64,000 nt of DNA from Onchocerca lupi (GCA_028564675.1 JAOVVO010000273.1:1-64000), one strand, 5' to 3'. Shown: positions 36,206-50,512, counted from the first letter of the stretch. Translations and numbers: made by a program. The notes: generated from the sequence alone by a model not told the origin.

Positions 36206-37699
36206 TATTTTTTCACTCCAACTTGAATTCCGAGCTGAAAATGATTCATCTTTTGTGATGATAGTATATTTTTATGAATTAGGCTCTTATCATTAGATTT
36301 CAACCTGTAACTAAACCAAGCTACTGATGATCTGAGTGGAAAATGAAATGCAATGATGCTGATGATCTAAGTGGAAAAAGAAAATAACAAAATATTTATA
36401 TCACAAATTTCATATCACTAATTAGAGTTAGGAAAATCTGATTTTGTGTATTTAAATTATTGGCAAAAAAAACTTTATGCCACCATCTAATGCCTTCCAC
36501 AGTCTCATGCAATAAATTCAATCTAATTTCTCCCTTGACAACTCAGTCCGAAATATTCATCAATATAGTATTCGAAAGTTTATCGGGAAGTAAGAACGAA
36601 AATTTCCCCTTTTCTTTTTTTTTTTTTTTTTTTTTTTAAAGAATATCGCATAATGAAGGATATAAGCGGAACATTTTTATTAACCGGCCGATTCTAAATA
36701 TCTTTCTTATGGTTTATGCAGAAAAGAAAACATCAAAGAATGATGATTCCATATTTTTTATAAAGTAATGTTTTGCAAATGTTTTTTGCAACAATTTGAT
36801 ATGCATAGAATAAAAGATAGCACAACTATATCAACTGAATAATTTATTTCGAACTACAAATAAAAGCAATTTAAGATTTGACTGGTTTTATTAGAAAATT
36901 TTAATACAAACAATAAAAATTAAAAAATGGATGAAAAATAATATATCAATATAGTTTTCACAAAACACAACAAAAATAAAATTGAATTTTTCAATAATAA
37001 AGAAAGTTGCAAACTGTACATATATCTCGATTGTTAAAATATGTGATCAAATCGAGTTAGACTAATTATTAGTTCAAAGTTGAGAAAAAAATTTTAATCT
37101 CAAGAAATTATATCTAATGACGAATTATTACCATTGATCAAGATATATGCAATGCACATTAAAGAGTAAATTAGAGAAAGCGAATGCACAAAATGAAAAA
37201 AGTATCGACAGATGATGATTTAATCAAATTATTAGAGATAAGACTATAAAATTCAACAATTTCTTAAACATGACAAATCGAACTGACTGTAATCGGTAAT
37301 GAATTTTACATGAAGCTCAAGTTTTTTATTCATAAACTGAAAGAATAATTATAAAGATAATATACAATAAAGCATCTTCACTGGCATGCTTAGCAATACA
37401 GAACTTTTCTGAGTGTAGCAGAAGAGCTAACGGATAAAATATTGTCAGATAGTTTAACAACGGAGATATTATGAAATCTGGTCTGATTAAGAGGAAAATA
37501 TAACAAAATGATATCGATGTTTAGCTTATCACCACAAAAATTTCAAAAATACCATACTTTTAAATAAGAACATGCGAAAGAATCAAAAAGCATGAATGTC
37601 CATTTGAATTTTAAAGAAATGAAATTTCAGATTTGTGATAACAATTGCAAAATTTTCGAATCTTTCGTCTCAGTCCCTAACAAAATTTCATTCTTTACC
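36206..37699. other. intergenic, AT-rich
   Basis: Spacer between hipr-1 and the TMEM55 gene with a 23-nt T run near 36616-36638. TTTATT on the plus strand at 37325-37330 reads AATAAA on minus, about 370 nt past the hipr-1 stop, and may be its polyadenylation signal. No gene seen. Confidence 0.45.
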
Positions 37700-40600
37700 T
37701 TATTTATCAGCAGAATTATCATTATTTTCAACAATTTGTGCAAGTTGATAATGCTGCTTTCTAAGCTGCGAAAGATGTGCCCGTTCGCGTATTAACTTGT
37801 CTTCCAGCTCCAAAATACGCACCTGGCTTTCCATTTCCTCTTTTTTTGTATCGTGTAGAGTATAATGACTAAAGTCAAGATCTCCTAAAAATCCATTTTA
37901 ATTTTCTATGATAAAAGAATAAAATTATATCATCTTTTATTTATTTTATGATTAAATCAAAAAAAAAAAAAAAAAAAAAAAAAAACGCAAAAAGATTCTG
38001 AAAATGATATTTCTCTGCAATGTTCCTATTTAAATATTTGCTTGCTATTAGAGATGAATATAATTTTTATAATTTTTTGCTATTGTGTAGAAGTACTGGT
38101 AACAAAAACGAGATACTTGAAATGTTATTAGTGATATAGCACATGCTTATGCGCTAAAACTTCGGAATGGAGCTAATTGTCACATTAAAGCAATCATCAT
38201 TGGAACGGATACTTACTCTGCTCATTCAAGGTAATCTGAGCATTTTTCACCGTCGCAACAACATTTGCTGTACAAGTATTCACTGAACTGGATGCTGTGG
38301 AAAGTTCCTTCAATCGCGGTGATTCACGGTCTGCTTTTACACGAGATGAAACAAACAACTGCGCAGTGCTTGCTGCAATCTCTTGTGATGCAACAATCAA
38401 ATATTCCAATTTGCCTTGGCAGGAAACTACATCATCCGCTCTCTGACTGCAAATGAGCTATGAGAGAAGTACCAATATAATACATTACATTATACATAAC
38501 AAATATTACTAAAATTAACTCTAGAATATCACTGACTTAAGGAAAGGGCCCATGTAAAACCATTACATCTAGAAATCTGATACTACGAAAGATGACAAAA
38601 ACAGCTCACTAATTACAGTTAAAATACGGTTTCTATCGTATATTGGAACAAATTAGAAGTTTCCTAATACAATCAATAGTAAATTTTATCTAACTTATAT
38701 AATTGGTGACTTACACAAGCACTGTTGCTGCAACTCCGACCGCTCTTGCTGCAGAAAGTAAGCCTTCAGTCCACTGATGATTTCGTTTATAAAATTCATT
38801 TGGATTAGCAGTATCATTACCAGCAGCAACAATCTCTTCTTGCAATGCGCGACTTTTTGATACCAACGTTACTATTGCTGCCATCAGTTGATTACAAGAA
38901 TCCAGAATTCCTTCATTGACTTTTAAACTGAAACATAATATTCATATTCACGAATTCCTGAATATCATTTATTAAAATAAATGAACAGAATGATTTGATC
39001 ATCGATTTCACAGACTTGTTTTTTGTAACAAAACCTGTTGAATTTGATGATAATAATCAATGTTTGAGTAAAATGAGTCGAGAAGCTCCAAGATAATTAA
39101 ATTATGGAAAAAATTCTCAGCTTTTTCATTAAATACATGAATTTTATAAAAAATAAATCACCAACCGTATCCCGGAATCAGTAGCTCGATTTTTCTTTTG
39201 CATTTCTTCAATCAATTCTACAGCTTTTTGGATCGCTGCATCCATACGTTTCATCTCTTGCTCAAGCTCAGCTCCGATTACCTCAGCCGTTACATCACTT
39301 GAACCAGCTGGCAAACTGAGACACGTTTGTTCTAGCCTTTCCAATGAACTCTATAAATACTACAATAAGATTAAAATGAGTTAAATGCTCTCTTAAAAGA
39401 GCTCACTCTATTTGTAAAACGACATAATCATTTCCAACGAACTGATCATAAGTTGACAGTCACAATATTGATAGCACTAACAATTATAAGTTTTTTAACC
39501 TGCCTTTAGTTTCACGAAATGTTCTTTAACAGACTTCAAATTTAGATTTCCAGCCATTGAATAAGCAACAATAGCATCAGTTATTACAACACAGCATTGC
39601 TCCTGCACTACTGCAAGTAATGATCAAAAATTGTTTTGAGTTAAATAATATAGAAGCGAAATATATATAGAAATAAAAAGATCTATAAAGTTTCCCGGAA
39701 TTCAATTTCCTCAAGTCATTCCTTTTTCTTTATTGTCAATCGGACAGACAAAGACATTATGAAATTCAAGACGAAGTAATCTACTATTATTAATTATCAA
39801 GAGCAAGAATAATAAAAACAGTCGCTAACATACTTTGAAAGTGTTGGATGGAAACAACATTAGCCGCGGCAGCACTATTCAATAAAACGTCAGCAAGATA
39901 ATGTCCCAAAAAAGTTAAAGTACGAAATAAATTATCAGATTGTTCAGAATCAGCTTCGTTAATCGCTTTTTCAGTAGTCTCGACGACAAAACGAAGAGCC
40001 GGTAAAACTAATTCTGAAATTCATGCCATAATTGTCATCAAGAGCGAACCAAAGTAAGTGACGCAATTAAACCAATGTTAGAAATACTTCAAATCTTTTT
40101 TTCATCTAATTATTTAAGATGTTTCTAAATATTCACAAGTAATTAATTCAAGATAAAATCATAGCTGTGAATAATACTATTAACAGTATAACCAATTTAA
40201 TAATAGTTCTGCAAAATATGACTTACAAAAATACTACCCAATTTACTACTTTTGCAAAGTTATGTATTTATGATACTGTCAAAAAACGAAATATGCATAC
40301 GATTAGGATAAGTGATTGATAAAGCATTCTGGAGATCCTCAGATGACTGTTTCAAAATCTGATTATATACTTCACATAATGAACCTGTAACGTGAAATCC
40401 ATGAATATTTTTTTATTTGCTTTATTTATTTAATGAAATAAATAAATAATAATAAGCCAAATATATTTTAAAAAATGCAGCAGTATAACTACCACTGAAG
40501 AAGCAAAAACCTAAAAAGATTATGAAGCGAATTGAGATAAAAAATATAAGAAACTATTATTACTAAACAAGCTTTTCAGAACAGTTTGCAGTTTGGTTGT

Positions 40601-43600
40601 GCTTTTCTTTTCCATTTCTTCCACATTCTTGATATTTTCTGCTTTTATCTGTTCCACTGTCTGCAAAAATTTTGGCTTTTCTACTCAAATTCCTTTGCAT
40701 GGATTCTTTTATCTTTTAATCAAAATATTTGCAAAAGACTGATATGAAAGCGAGCCAACATGCATATAATAGTTGTATACATATCTCGTAAACAATTTTT
40801 AAATCTTCCGACACAGTTGTAACAGATTATTTTCGCAACACTAATAAGTCATTCGCGAATTTTATTCGTTTCAACTCTGCTCATTTTACGAAATTTCATA
40901 TCCTCAACTTGTTGTAGATTGTGTGTAAAAGCTTGAATAATAATGCATGTAACATCACTAAAAAAAAAAAAGCATACTTGAGCAAAGGACTATTTCTCTG
41001 AAACAGCTTTTCTTATCTCAAACTCATGCGATTTATTCTATCATCATATATTTTATCATAATTCCATAAATATTTTTCGATCTGTGATATTACCTGCTCC
41101 AATTCCTGAACTTCGTTTCCTCGTTCAGTTAACATTCTTTGGAGGTTATCAACAATATTGTTAACATTTTGTACTTCTTCACTTTTAATTATGTTTTCTT
41201 GCTCCAGTTCTGCCATCCTTTTTTCTAGATTTAAAATAGTTCCTTCATTACTTTGCTTTGCCGTCTGACAAGATGTCAATTCCTTTTGAACTTCAGAAAG
41301 TTTTGTAAGTGCCTAAAAACTATTCAATTAACAACAAAAAAAAGTTACAGATCAATCGGGACAGATGTGAAGTCGTTATGTCTTGATGAAATGCTCTAAA
41401 AAATGGGTAAAAATACCAATTATATCAAAAATATAAAAATTACCTCAATATGTTCCTGTCGTAAATTAGTATAAGCGCTCTTCATTTTTTGATAATTGAG
41501 TTCACTACTTTGAGCTTTTTGCTCAGTTTCGAGTAGTCGAACTTCATTAACTGTCTGTTGTCCTTTCGCTACGGTTAATTCTCGTAACCTATCAACTTCA
41601 CCCTAAATTTCAAACTGTAAAATTACGGAAAATTATATTAAAATTGAAAAATAGCCGTATTAAGCGTGCGCAAAATAGTAAAAGATATGTAAATATTTAT
41701 GTTCACCTTTACTTCATCTAGTGTCTGTTTGTAATGATCATTTTCCTGTTGTGCTTGCAACAAGCGTTTTTCATACTGTTCAATACGAGCACGTGCCTTA
41801 AATAAAATTGTAATTTTAATTTGCAAAATAAAATAAAGTGATTGTAAAGTAGAAGTAAAGAAAAACAGAATTTAAACAGAATTTAACAGAAGAACAGAAC
41901 TTCAACAGAATTTGAAGCTAGAAAAGACTTCAAGAAAACATGAATTTAAATCAAAATTTTGTGAAGATTAACTTCGAATTGTAAACATGGAGAAACAACA
42001 GACTATCGCATAAAAGGTTTCTAAATATCATCACTTACTTCGTTCATAAGCCTTTCATTGTGGTAACGTGCATCTTCTACATCTCGTCTTAAAGCTTCAA
42101 TTATCATATCTCTGAAATCACGATATAATCAAAAAAAAGAGAAAGAATTAATACCAAAATCAAAAAGAATACGAAAGAAAATTTTGGAAAGTAAAATCTA
42201 AAATTGACAAAAACAATTCATCAAAGTGCAAAAAAGGAAATAATTTAGACTATAGAAAATTATAGAAGAATTACTTTGAATCCATGTGATTAGAACTATT
42301 CTGCAACCCAGTCTCTACAACATCGATTAAACTTTCTTCAGCTACAGATCGTTCATCCGGAGGCGTATCAGTTTCACTAACGTTATCACCATGAAGATAA
42401 GCATTTGGTGCTTGATAGCTTTCCAGTTCAGATGCCTGAAAATTTCCTCATTTGGTTTTACGAAGACGTCATAATTAGAAAACCAAATTAAAAAATAAGT
42501 AAACTGAGAGAAAGAAAAATGTGCTACCTGAAGAAAATTGGGCGGATAAGTTGGCAATTTTGGGATTGAAACTAGAAACTTAAAATACTGTAAATTTGTT
42601 GAAGTTTCATAAAACTCTTTTGTTTGTCGAAAAATAGAATTGAATCGGGTTCTGTGACCAAGCAATGCGTCTGGAGGCAATTCTAAAAAAAGTTTAATGG
42701 TTGAAAATATGTCGCAACGCAAAATTGCAAATTTCCTGAGGTAAACAAAAAGATGACCTAAATAGAACGATACATTCTTAAAGATGAGGAGTATTTGACA
42801 GTCCAGGCTAGGTAAAAGAAACTCAAAAATACTAGGCTACTTTCATCAAAGGTTCCATTTTCAAATGATTATGTAGACATTTCAAAAAAAAGACTTTTTT
42901 TGTCAACTTGTCATATTATTCGAATAGAAAATAGCACTTACTTGAGTGCAGTTTGAAAATCAATTTCACTAGATGATCATAGAATTTGCTTGTATCAAGA
43001 ATTACAAGTATCAGTGGTGACAACATGCACTGTCCTTGAGGAACCAAGGAACTCCAGTTAACATTATCCACTTTTCTGAGAACTAAAATGAAATAAGTTT
43101 TGATCAAAAAGCTTTGACTTCCAGTCAGACAATAAAGTTTACAAAAAAAAGATTACCAGCTGCTTGCAAAGATAACAAATCATCCATTTGATCTAACATT
43201 TCAATTGAAAGCTCAAATGACTGGTTCACATCGGCATTTGCTAATGCTTTAACCTGATTGGTGCTCAACCTTAAATTCCCCGGTATAGAATGATTCTGAA
43301 ATAAACGTAAATTCAGAATTTTCATAGCTACACGATCTATAAGAATGCCAAAGAGATACATTCTGTATGAGCGAAAAAAAAAAAATGAATCAATAAAATG
43401 AAGGTGCTCACTCGGTTATGAAATTCAAGACGGCTGACAAGCATTTTACAGTAAGAAGAATTAGGCCGACCATAATCGGAATTCTCAAGGTGATACCAGA
43501 AGTTTCCTAATGCTTCGATACGAGCTTTATATCGAACTGATTCTTCCAGCACTTTTCGATGACCATCCTGGATTAGCTGCAAAAAGCGCAAAGCCGACAC

Positions 43601-45030
43601 AATGTTGTTAGGGTAGAACATTTGCATATCTGCAAAAGGCCAGCTAATTCAAAACATAAACAAATTTCTTTTAATAATATCTCGTTTATTGGAAGTTCTA
43701 ACCGTTTTAGCAAAAACTTTGGGGAAAAAAGACTTCTAGGATTATAGATCTTAACACACAGCAAATAAAGCTTCTAAATATTATAACTCTTTCATCAAAC
43801 AGCATTCAAAATAAATAATGAGACCAATTTAAAAATAGTGGATATTATACCATTTGCACTTTTGAATAAATAATTATTCCATCTTTACAGCAAAGTTAAA
43901 TTTTTAATACAACATATAATAAATTTCTCAATGAAAAAGTCTCAAAATATTAGATGAAGAACAGATTGTAAAAATCTATGTATTGAAATTTTTTTTAATT
44001 CGAAATGGACTCGATTAATGAAAGCGAACCTTGTGAAGTAAATGACAGAATTTCCAACTAATGACTGGGTTTTTTTCTAGTTGAATACGTGAGATACAAC
44101 TCCAAAATAATGCACAAGATTTCTCCTTATGCGTTCCAACGATTACTTGCCGTGCGTGTTTATGCTTTAAGGGTGTTTCATTTTTGTTGAGCGCTTTATG
44201 TACTGATACAATCTGAAAGCGTAAAATGAGATAAACAGGCAACGATAAGAATAAGTCAATAGCAATTAACGATCGAAAACAGACACATTAATTTTCTATC
44301 AAATTTAACTTAAACTTTTTAATAAAAAACAACCAATCAATTCATTAATAACAATACAGACAAATATGTGAAATGTATCAATCAATCTTTCTTGTTCAAT
44401 GATACTATGATTTGTCACTTGTCGAAAACGCACTTAATTGACAGTTATGAAAAAGAGAAAAAGAAATGAGAGATTTCCGCTAACATTTTAATAAATTTTA
44501 ATGAAAATTCCATGAATAATCAGTTAAATCTAGCTAAAATTCAAATTTTCATTATCATAACTACGGGAAAAAACAACTACTTTGAAGTTGAAAAACATTT
44601 TTCATTTTTTTTTTTAACATATGAAATTAACTAAAATACTAGCAAAAATTCCTCATTTCTCTTTTCGTTTTGAAATTACTTATAACACTTTCCTTCAGCA
44701 GTTGCATTTTTATAATTATCAATTAAGTTCATTTTCAACAGATTACAAATTATGGTCTCAATGAACAGAAAAAGTTGATTGAAACATTTCACATCATCTA
44801 CTTGTATTGCTATTAATCCAGAATTTATCGCAAATTCTCATTTAAAGATTTTAGAAATTCTGTTCACTTAAATTCCAAAGATTTTTTGTGGATAATTTGG
44901 CCAAGTAGTTGATATATTAATCATCATTTAATATTCTAAAAAAATATATATGCGTTGCTATAATTTTTCCTACCTGATGTTTAATTGATGCCTCTCGATC
45001 ATCGCCCAATACAACTGATTTTAATGACAT
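37700..45030 (-). CDS. hipr-1: Huntingtin-interacting protein 1-related (HIP1R/Sla2 family) endocytic adaptor
   Basis: Links clathrin-coated pits, PtdIns(4,5)P2 membranes and actin. Nineteen exons: 44974-45030, 44030-44212, 43412-43576, 43157-43295, 42942-43082, 42528-42682, 42275-42435, 42039-42111, 41707-41796, 41444-41602, 41094-41312, 40564-40660, 40301-40384, 39834-40013, 39504-39610, 39166-39350, 38715-38927, 38217-38446, 37700-37884. They give 940 aa, near other HIPR proteins. Residues 20-285 are the ANTH domain (HKHARQVIVGTHKEKS, HLLHKLIQDGHRKVLEES, IPKLPTYPPNFL). About 295-335 is an acidic linker with SLIDVV where vertebrates have a clathrin-box-like LIEIS. Residues 335-550 are coiled coil. 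Residues 650-900 are the THATCH/I-LWEQ actin-binding module (ALQEEIVAAGNDT, HQWTEGLLSAARAVG, VASQEIAASTAQL), followed by KKEEMESQVRILELE and RKQHYQLA. The intron at 39351-39503 needs a GC donor (AAG|GCAGGT) to stay in frame. Assignment is secure. Confidence 0.95.
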
Positions 45031-45626
45031 CTCTACAGTGCAATATACTATTTATTTGCTGGTGGTTTGTTTCGAATTAACGAAACTGACGTTCATAAAT
45101 CCACCGATTAACTCAATTTAAATTCCTGCAACAATCAATTATTATCAGTATTGAAATATATTTTCTTCAAATGATAATGAACGTTACGAATTCGCTAAAT
45201 ATATTGCCAAATGTAAAATATTAAAAATAGCAAAATATGGTAGGATTATCGGATTAGATATACAGTAAAATAAAAAAAGAAAAAAAATTGAATAAATTAT
45301 CGGCAATTATTTGCATAAAAGTTTGACATTACTTGATGGCACGATACTGGAAATGACTGATTCATGAGTTTGACAAATCTATTTAATATTGAGTTCACAG
45401 GATGATCTTTTCTTATATTTCTAACAATTTACTAATATTTTTCGTCATATTATGATATTTTGTTTTTGATATGATTGTTAGATAGGAAATATAAATGAAA
45501 CATGAATTCATGCATGATCGAAAATCTCAAGAGAAATATGAGGTCGGTATGAATCATGAGAAGAATGAATGAATAATAAATTATTTCTACATAGGATATT
45601 GCAAATCTAGAATCTCTTCTACGTCA

Positions 45627-45643
45627 TTCTGGAACATTCTCGA
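45627..45643. promoter_or_regulatory. heat-shock-element-like site
   Basis: TTCTGGAACATTCTCGA contains TTCnnGAAnnTTC followed by nnGA, which is three perfect alternating units plus part of a fourth. A second weaker group (TTCTTGATCATTCC) starts at 45647. It lies about 600 bp upstream of the hipr-1 start. The match to the HSF consensus is direct; function is inference. Confidence 0.4.
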
Positions 45644-45798
45644 TCTTTCTTGATCATTCCAGATAGATTGATTGCATCGTATTTTTTCAATCAACCATAA
45701 AAAGTTAAGAAAAGAATGACAAAATTATTCATATGTCAATGATTCGGTGACAGCCGCTCGCTTCATTCTGTCACATTGTCTGTTCCTCATACATTCCA

Positions 45799-45822
45799 CA
45801 CACACACACACACACACACATG
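45799..45822. repeat. CA microsatellite
   Basis: Pure CA repeat, continuing into looser CATA-rich DNA to about 45930. Confidence 0.9.
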
Positions 45823-46054
45823 CACATTTATAAATCATGCATTTGCAGATAAGCATATATCATGAATTCACATACATACATACATCACATTCACATATAT
45901 ACATCACATATACATACACAAACGCTCCGCAAATAGACATACATACGGGACAGACACGGATACACGGTTTTATACACAGACGCACTTACGAATACACGTC
46001 ACAGACAAAGTGCATAAATATACATTACTAACACGCAAATCATTTTATGCATAC

Positions 46055-46279
46055 ATGAACATACATCTATACGTGAACATATATCGTATACGTGAATATA
46101 CATCATATACATGAGCATACGTCATATACGTGAACATACATCATATACGTGAACATGCATGTATACGTGAGCATACATCGTATACCTGAACATACATCAT
46201 TTACGTGAAAATGCATTATATATGTGAGCATATATCATATACGTGAGCATACATCGTATAAGTGAACATACATCGTATG
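46055..46279. repeat. 19-bp minisatellite, about 12 copies
   Basis: Units of the form GTGAACATACATCATATAC repeat in tandem with 1-4 changes per copy. The variable positions are mostly CGT/CAT and ACG/ATG alternations. Noncoding. Confidence 0.85.
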
Positions 46280-48016
46280 TTCATTAATATACATATGTTT
46301 ATTGATACGCGCGTGATTCAATGTTTATATTCTTATATATAAACATTGCATCCAATAAATGCACACATACAGATACACGTACTTCCATAAATGCATCACG
46401 AACGTTGACGTACGTCACATGCATGCATATGCATGTGCATTAACATATATCATATACATGCATGCATTTTTAAATATAGATTACTGAAAAACATGTTTAA
46501 AGGCATTAATGAGTATACCTAAATCGAAAAAACAATGTATTCTCTACTTGCGAGACATGCATTTTGCAAGTAGCAGTACACTTTTCTCTCTCATCTCTGT
46601 TTCTCTCCTTCTTATCTATGCTGAATTTTTATCTCAGTCTCCATTAATTCTGCCTCACTTTGTTACTTGCAATTAATTAAATAAATTGAACGGGAAAGCA
46701 TGCCGAGAGGGTGGCTTGCTTTCACAATTCAATACTTTTATGTATGCATCGATGATTTTAGCTTTTTAATTTCATTTTTTATTTATTAACTTGTTTACTG
46801 GCCTATTTGATTACTTAATTACTTATTGCTTGTTTAATTACTTGATTACATATTCTTTTGTTTGTTCATTTAAACTTATTGATCGATAATAATTACATTT
46901 TTTGTTAATAAAATTCCCTTGCTTTTTTCTTGCAATTAATTCTTTTTCTTAAAATAAATATATTCTTTTTCGTTTTTTCGCTTCTCTGTCTTATTTGCTT
47001 GTCAAAATATGACTAAAGTTATTAATTACTGATATATTAATTATTATCAATTATGAATTATTAATTATTGATATAGTTGATAAACAGTTGATATAATTCG
47101 CTTGTTTTTTTTTTTGTTTATTTTTTCTGTTATTTTTGTTTTTACTATTATTTTTTTATTTTGTTATTTTTGGTAGTGAATTTAGGTTAATTATTGTTGT
47201 TATTCTTTTTTAATCTTTATTTTGTTTTATTTAAAAAATAAATATTCTTCATATTTGCTGGAGATTATATGAAAAATTGATCCGTAAAATTTCTTACCAA
47301 ACCTTATGCATTAACTACGATCATATAGTTGCGTAGATGATTTAATCGATCAGATCATTGTGAACGATTATCAGTTAGTAAATGAATTCACAAAATATCA
47401 CGTAAATACGTGAATACACGTTATGTTGACATATTACGTAAATGATTTTCTGGGTTGATAGAATCATCATGAACTTTTAAAAATATAGAAACTGTGATTC
47501 TTTTGAATTATTTATCATTCCGAGTGACAACCGGTATGATGAAAAAAGAAAAAGACAAAGAGATTTTTATAATCTGATCAATATTTAAACTAAAGTACTT
47601 TTTTTATCTAAAAAAATCAATACCGTCGTTAGATGCTTTAATCTAATTATTTCCACTCAAAGTAAAAGTAATTAATTAATAGAAAGGAAGGAAATCATAA
47701 TTACCACATCTTTTCAAAGGATATTTCAAGTAATTTATCTCATATACGTTTGTTTTAATTAGTTTTAAAATCGGACTGAAATGGTTTCTTATAAAATGAA
47801 ATATTTTTCAAAAAGATTTCTACAATAACGTTTGGATAACACTTTTCTTTTCATTTCAAATATTAATAATCATTAATTTATTTAATCAAATTTTAAGAAT
47901 TCTTATTTTCAGAGAAGAAAAAATTATTATGCAAATTATTTCCATACTTTTTTGATGAGTACAAAAGGAGAAGATTAGAAAGAAAAAGAATTATATTTGT
48001 TAGATTAGTTTGAATT

Positions 48017-50362
48017 ATGGTTAACTGGTTACTACTTATTGTAATAGTGAATACCGTACAATCTGGTTTAGCTGATAGCTCTTTATCGTATCATCCGGAT
48101 TACAGTAAACTATCTCTTCATAATTTGGTATGTTACTATTTGGGTTTATCAATTCGACTGTGTATCATTTTGGGACTAGTTATTTTAAATTAAAAATTAT
48201 TTTAAGAAGAATTTCTCGAAATAACTGCTTTGTTATTACTTCTCAAATTAAAGTATAATATTTTATTAATTACATTCTTGGCTTATTTCTGCATTTTTCA
48301 TTCAAGGCCTTTTATTATCTTTGTTTTTTTTCTTGGCCTTCTCATATATGAGGCCAGAAGTTTTTTGGAAGTTCAAAGGCAAACAAAAAAGTCATCCATT
48401 TAATTAGCTTTTTAAAATTATATACGATTTTTGAACTATCGATAGTTATTTGTCCTATAAAATAATTTTGTTTAGCAATTGCATTTTTTCATATCTTTCA
48501 TTCTTATCACTATCAATTCTTGTCAACATTATTCTTATCACAATCAGAAAATATCGCCTAGAATATTACCAATAATAATAATGATAAATTCTTTTTTTTT
48601 CCTTACAGCTGAAAAACTTTTTGAAAAATATATTGATTTTCCACTTTAAAATCATTATCAGCATTATTTTTATCACAGTCAGGAAATATTGTCCAGAATA
48701 TTTCCAGCAATAATGATGAATTTTTTTTCTTCTCAACTTAAAAACTTTTTTTTAAAAATGCATTTATTTTTCATTTTAAAATTATTAAAATTATTAGAAA
48801 TGAAATTTTTTTATAAAATTTTATTATAGATAATTATTGCGGGTGCATTTGTAAATGTAACAATTGTATTACTTGCAATTATTATACTATTTATATTGAG
48901 GCCAAAAATATTACCAATGATTGAAGAAGAACAAATTTTAGAAATTCCATTGGACAAAAAACGAATGCCAAAAAAATTAATATCCATGGAAGTATGATAT
49001 TTGTTGACCTATTTTAATCTAAAAAAAAAATTCTCACAAAATTTTCATAAGTTTTTAATTTTTAATTTTCAAAAGTAATATTATGGTTTGATTGATTTTA
49101 CAAAATATTTTTGGACTAATTTTAGCATAATTTCTCAAATTTAAAATTGAAAAACTTTTATTAGTTGCGGAAAATATTTTGTTGATAAAAAAGAAAGAAA
49201 AACGCATTTTACATTTAAATTTTTCAAATTTGATGCAAAAATTTCATTTAAATTTATAGAAATCATTATTATTTAGGTGAAAAAAGATATTAATAATCAT
49301 ATCTAAATTATCAAAAAATAAAATGACAAAATTGTAGAAAGTTCAAAAGTTAGAAAAAGTTTGGCAGTTCTGTCCAGTTGAAATAAGTGATACTTCAACA
49401 AATTCTAAAACTGGCGATGAATCTATTTTTACACAAACTACTGGCGCCGCTGATTATGTCAAAACCGTAAGTTTTAAATTTAAATTTGCAAAACAAATTT
49501 GAATTTTTCCTATTTTTCTAAGTATTGGAGTTATAAAGGCATTGCTCGAAAAGTTCATTTTATTTTTCCAAATTTAAATAAAAGAAGCTAGATTTCAACT
49601 TTATTCCTAACTTCAATAATAAATGAAGTAGACTAAAAAAACTGTATGGATAAAAATAAAATTTTTCGATATTTTATGAAGTTTGAAAAAGAAATTTACT
49701 ACAAAATTGAATTCGAAATTCAATTTAAAATTAAAATTCAAAAAGGTGTCATTTTTTTTTTTTTTTGAACATGAAAATTCTTTTAATTTACTAATTTTAG
49801 AAAAAAATAATAATATAAATAATCATTCTCTTAAGCATACATTTACTTTCTGTTTACTTATTCATTTTTTACTACCATAGATTGACAATTATCAAAACTA
49901 AGCTAATTAATAAAAAATAAATGAATACCTGATGGATGCAACGAAGTTTCAGATTCCATCGAGCATTTTATCCAGGTAAAAAATTGATAAAATTTTTATA
50001 AAGTATACAATTTTAAGAGATTGAAACAATTGCAGATGCTCGAATTGCCATCATATATGACACAGATCGAAGGAGGTCAACCGGTTGTTTTCTATTTTAA
50101 GGAGAAAAAACCGGAAACAGCTATTCTGCCAGTTTATATTATGAAAAAAGATGAAAATAATTTAACATCATCACAAACAATTTTAAAAACTTCAACATCA
50201 CAAACGAAAGAATTAGCAACAATTAGTGAAACACCAGCTGTAGAAAGTTTATCAGCGAAAAAAAGTTCGGTGACAACTTCACCATCGCCATCATCATCAT
50301 TATCATCATCATCATCATCTGCTATCAAAAGATCAAATACTGGAACAGTAGCATCAGAATGA
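48017..50362 (+). CDS. unrecognised single-pass membrane protein with Ser-rich tail
   Basis: Four exons, 48017-48127, 48830-48991, 49338-49466 and 50036-50362, all in phase 0, give 242 aa. Residues 1-19 are a signal peptide (MVNWLLLIVIVNTVQSGLA). About 18 residues follow, then a transmembrane helix at 38-58 (IIIAGAFVNVTIVLLAIIIL) with basic residues just after (RPK), suggesting a very short outside segment and a long cytoplasmic part, or a two-helix membrane anchor if the first is not cleaved. The tail contains KVWQFCPVEIS, LELPSYMTQIEGGQPVVFYF and a Ser-rich run encoded by TCA repeats near 50290-50320. I do not recognise the family; it may be nematode-restricted. A further small exon between 49466 and 50036 cannot be excluded. 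AATAAA follows at 50513. Confidence 0.65.
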
Positions 50363-50512
50363 AGAACCTCAGGACAATAACAACTCATTTAATTAAATTC
50401 AATTTGAAAATATTACAGTAATCACAATCATATGATAATCATATGAAGTTATTTATTTGAGAGATACCGATAACTACCAGAGAATATCATGAAAAATTGA
50501 TAATTATCCTGA

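Larger units (their letters stand above)
45031..48016. other. intergenic between divergent hipr-1 and a membrane-protein gene
   Basis: No gene seen. It contains a heat-shock-element-like site, a CA microsatellite and a minisatellite, all listed separately. The rest (46480-48016) is AT-rich and featureless. Confidence 0.5.
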
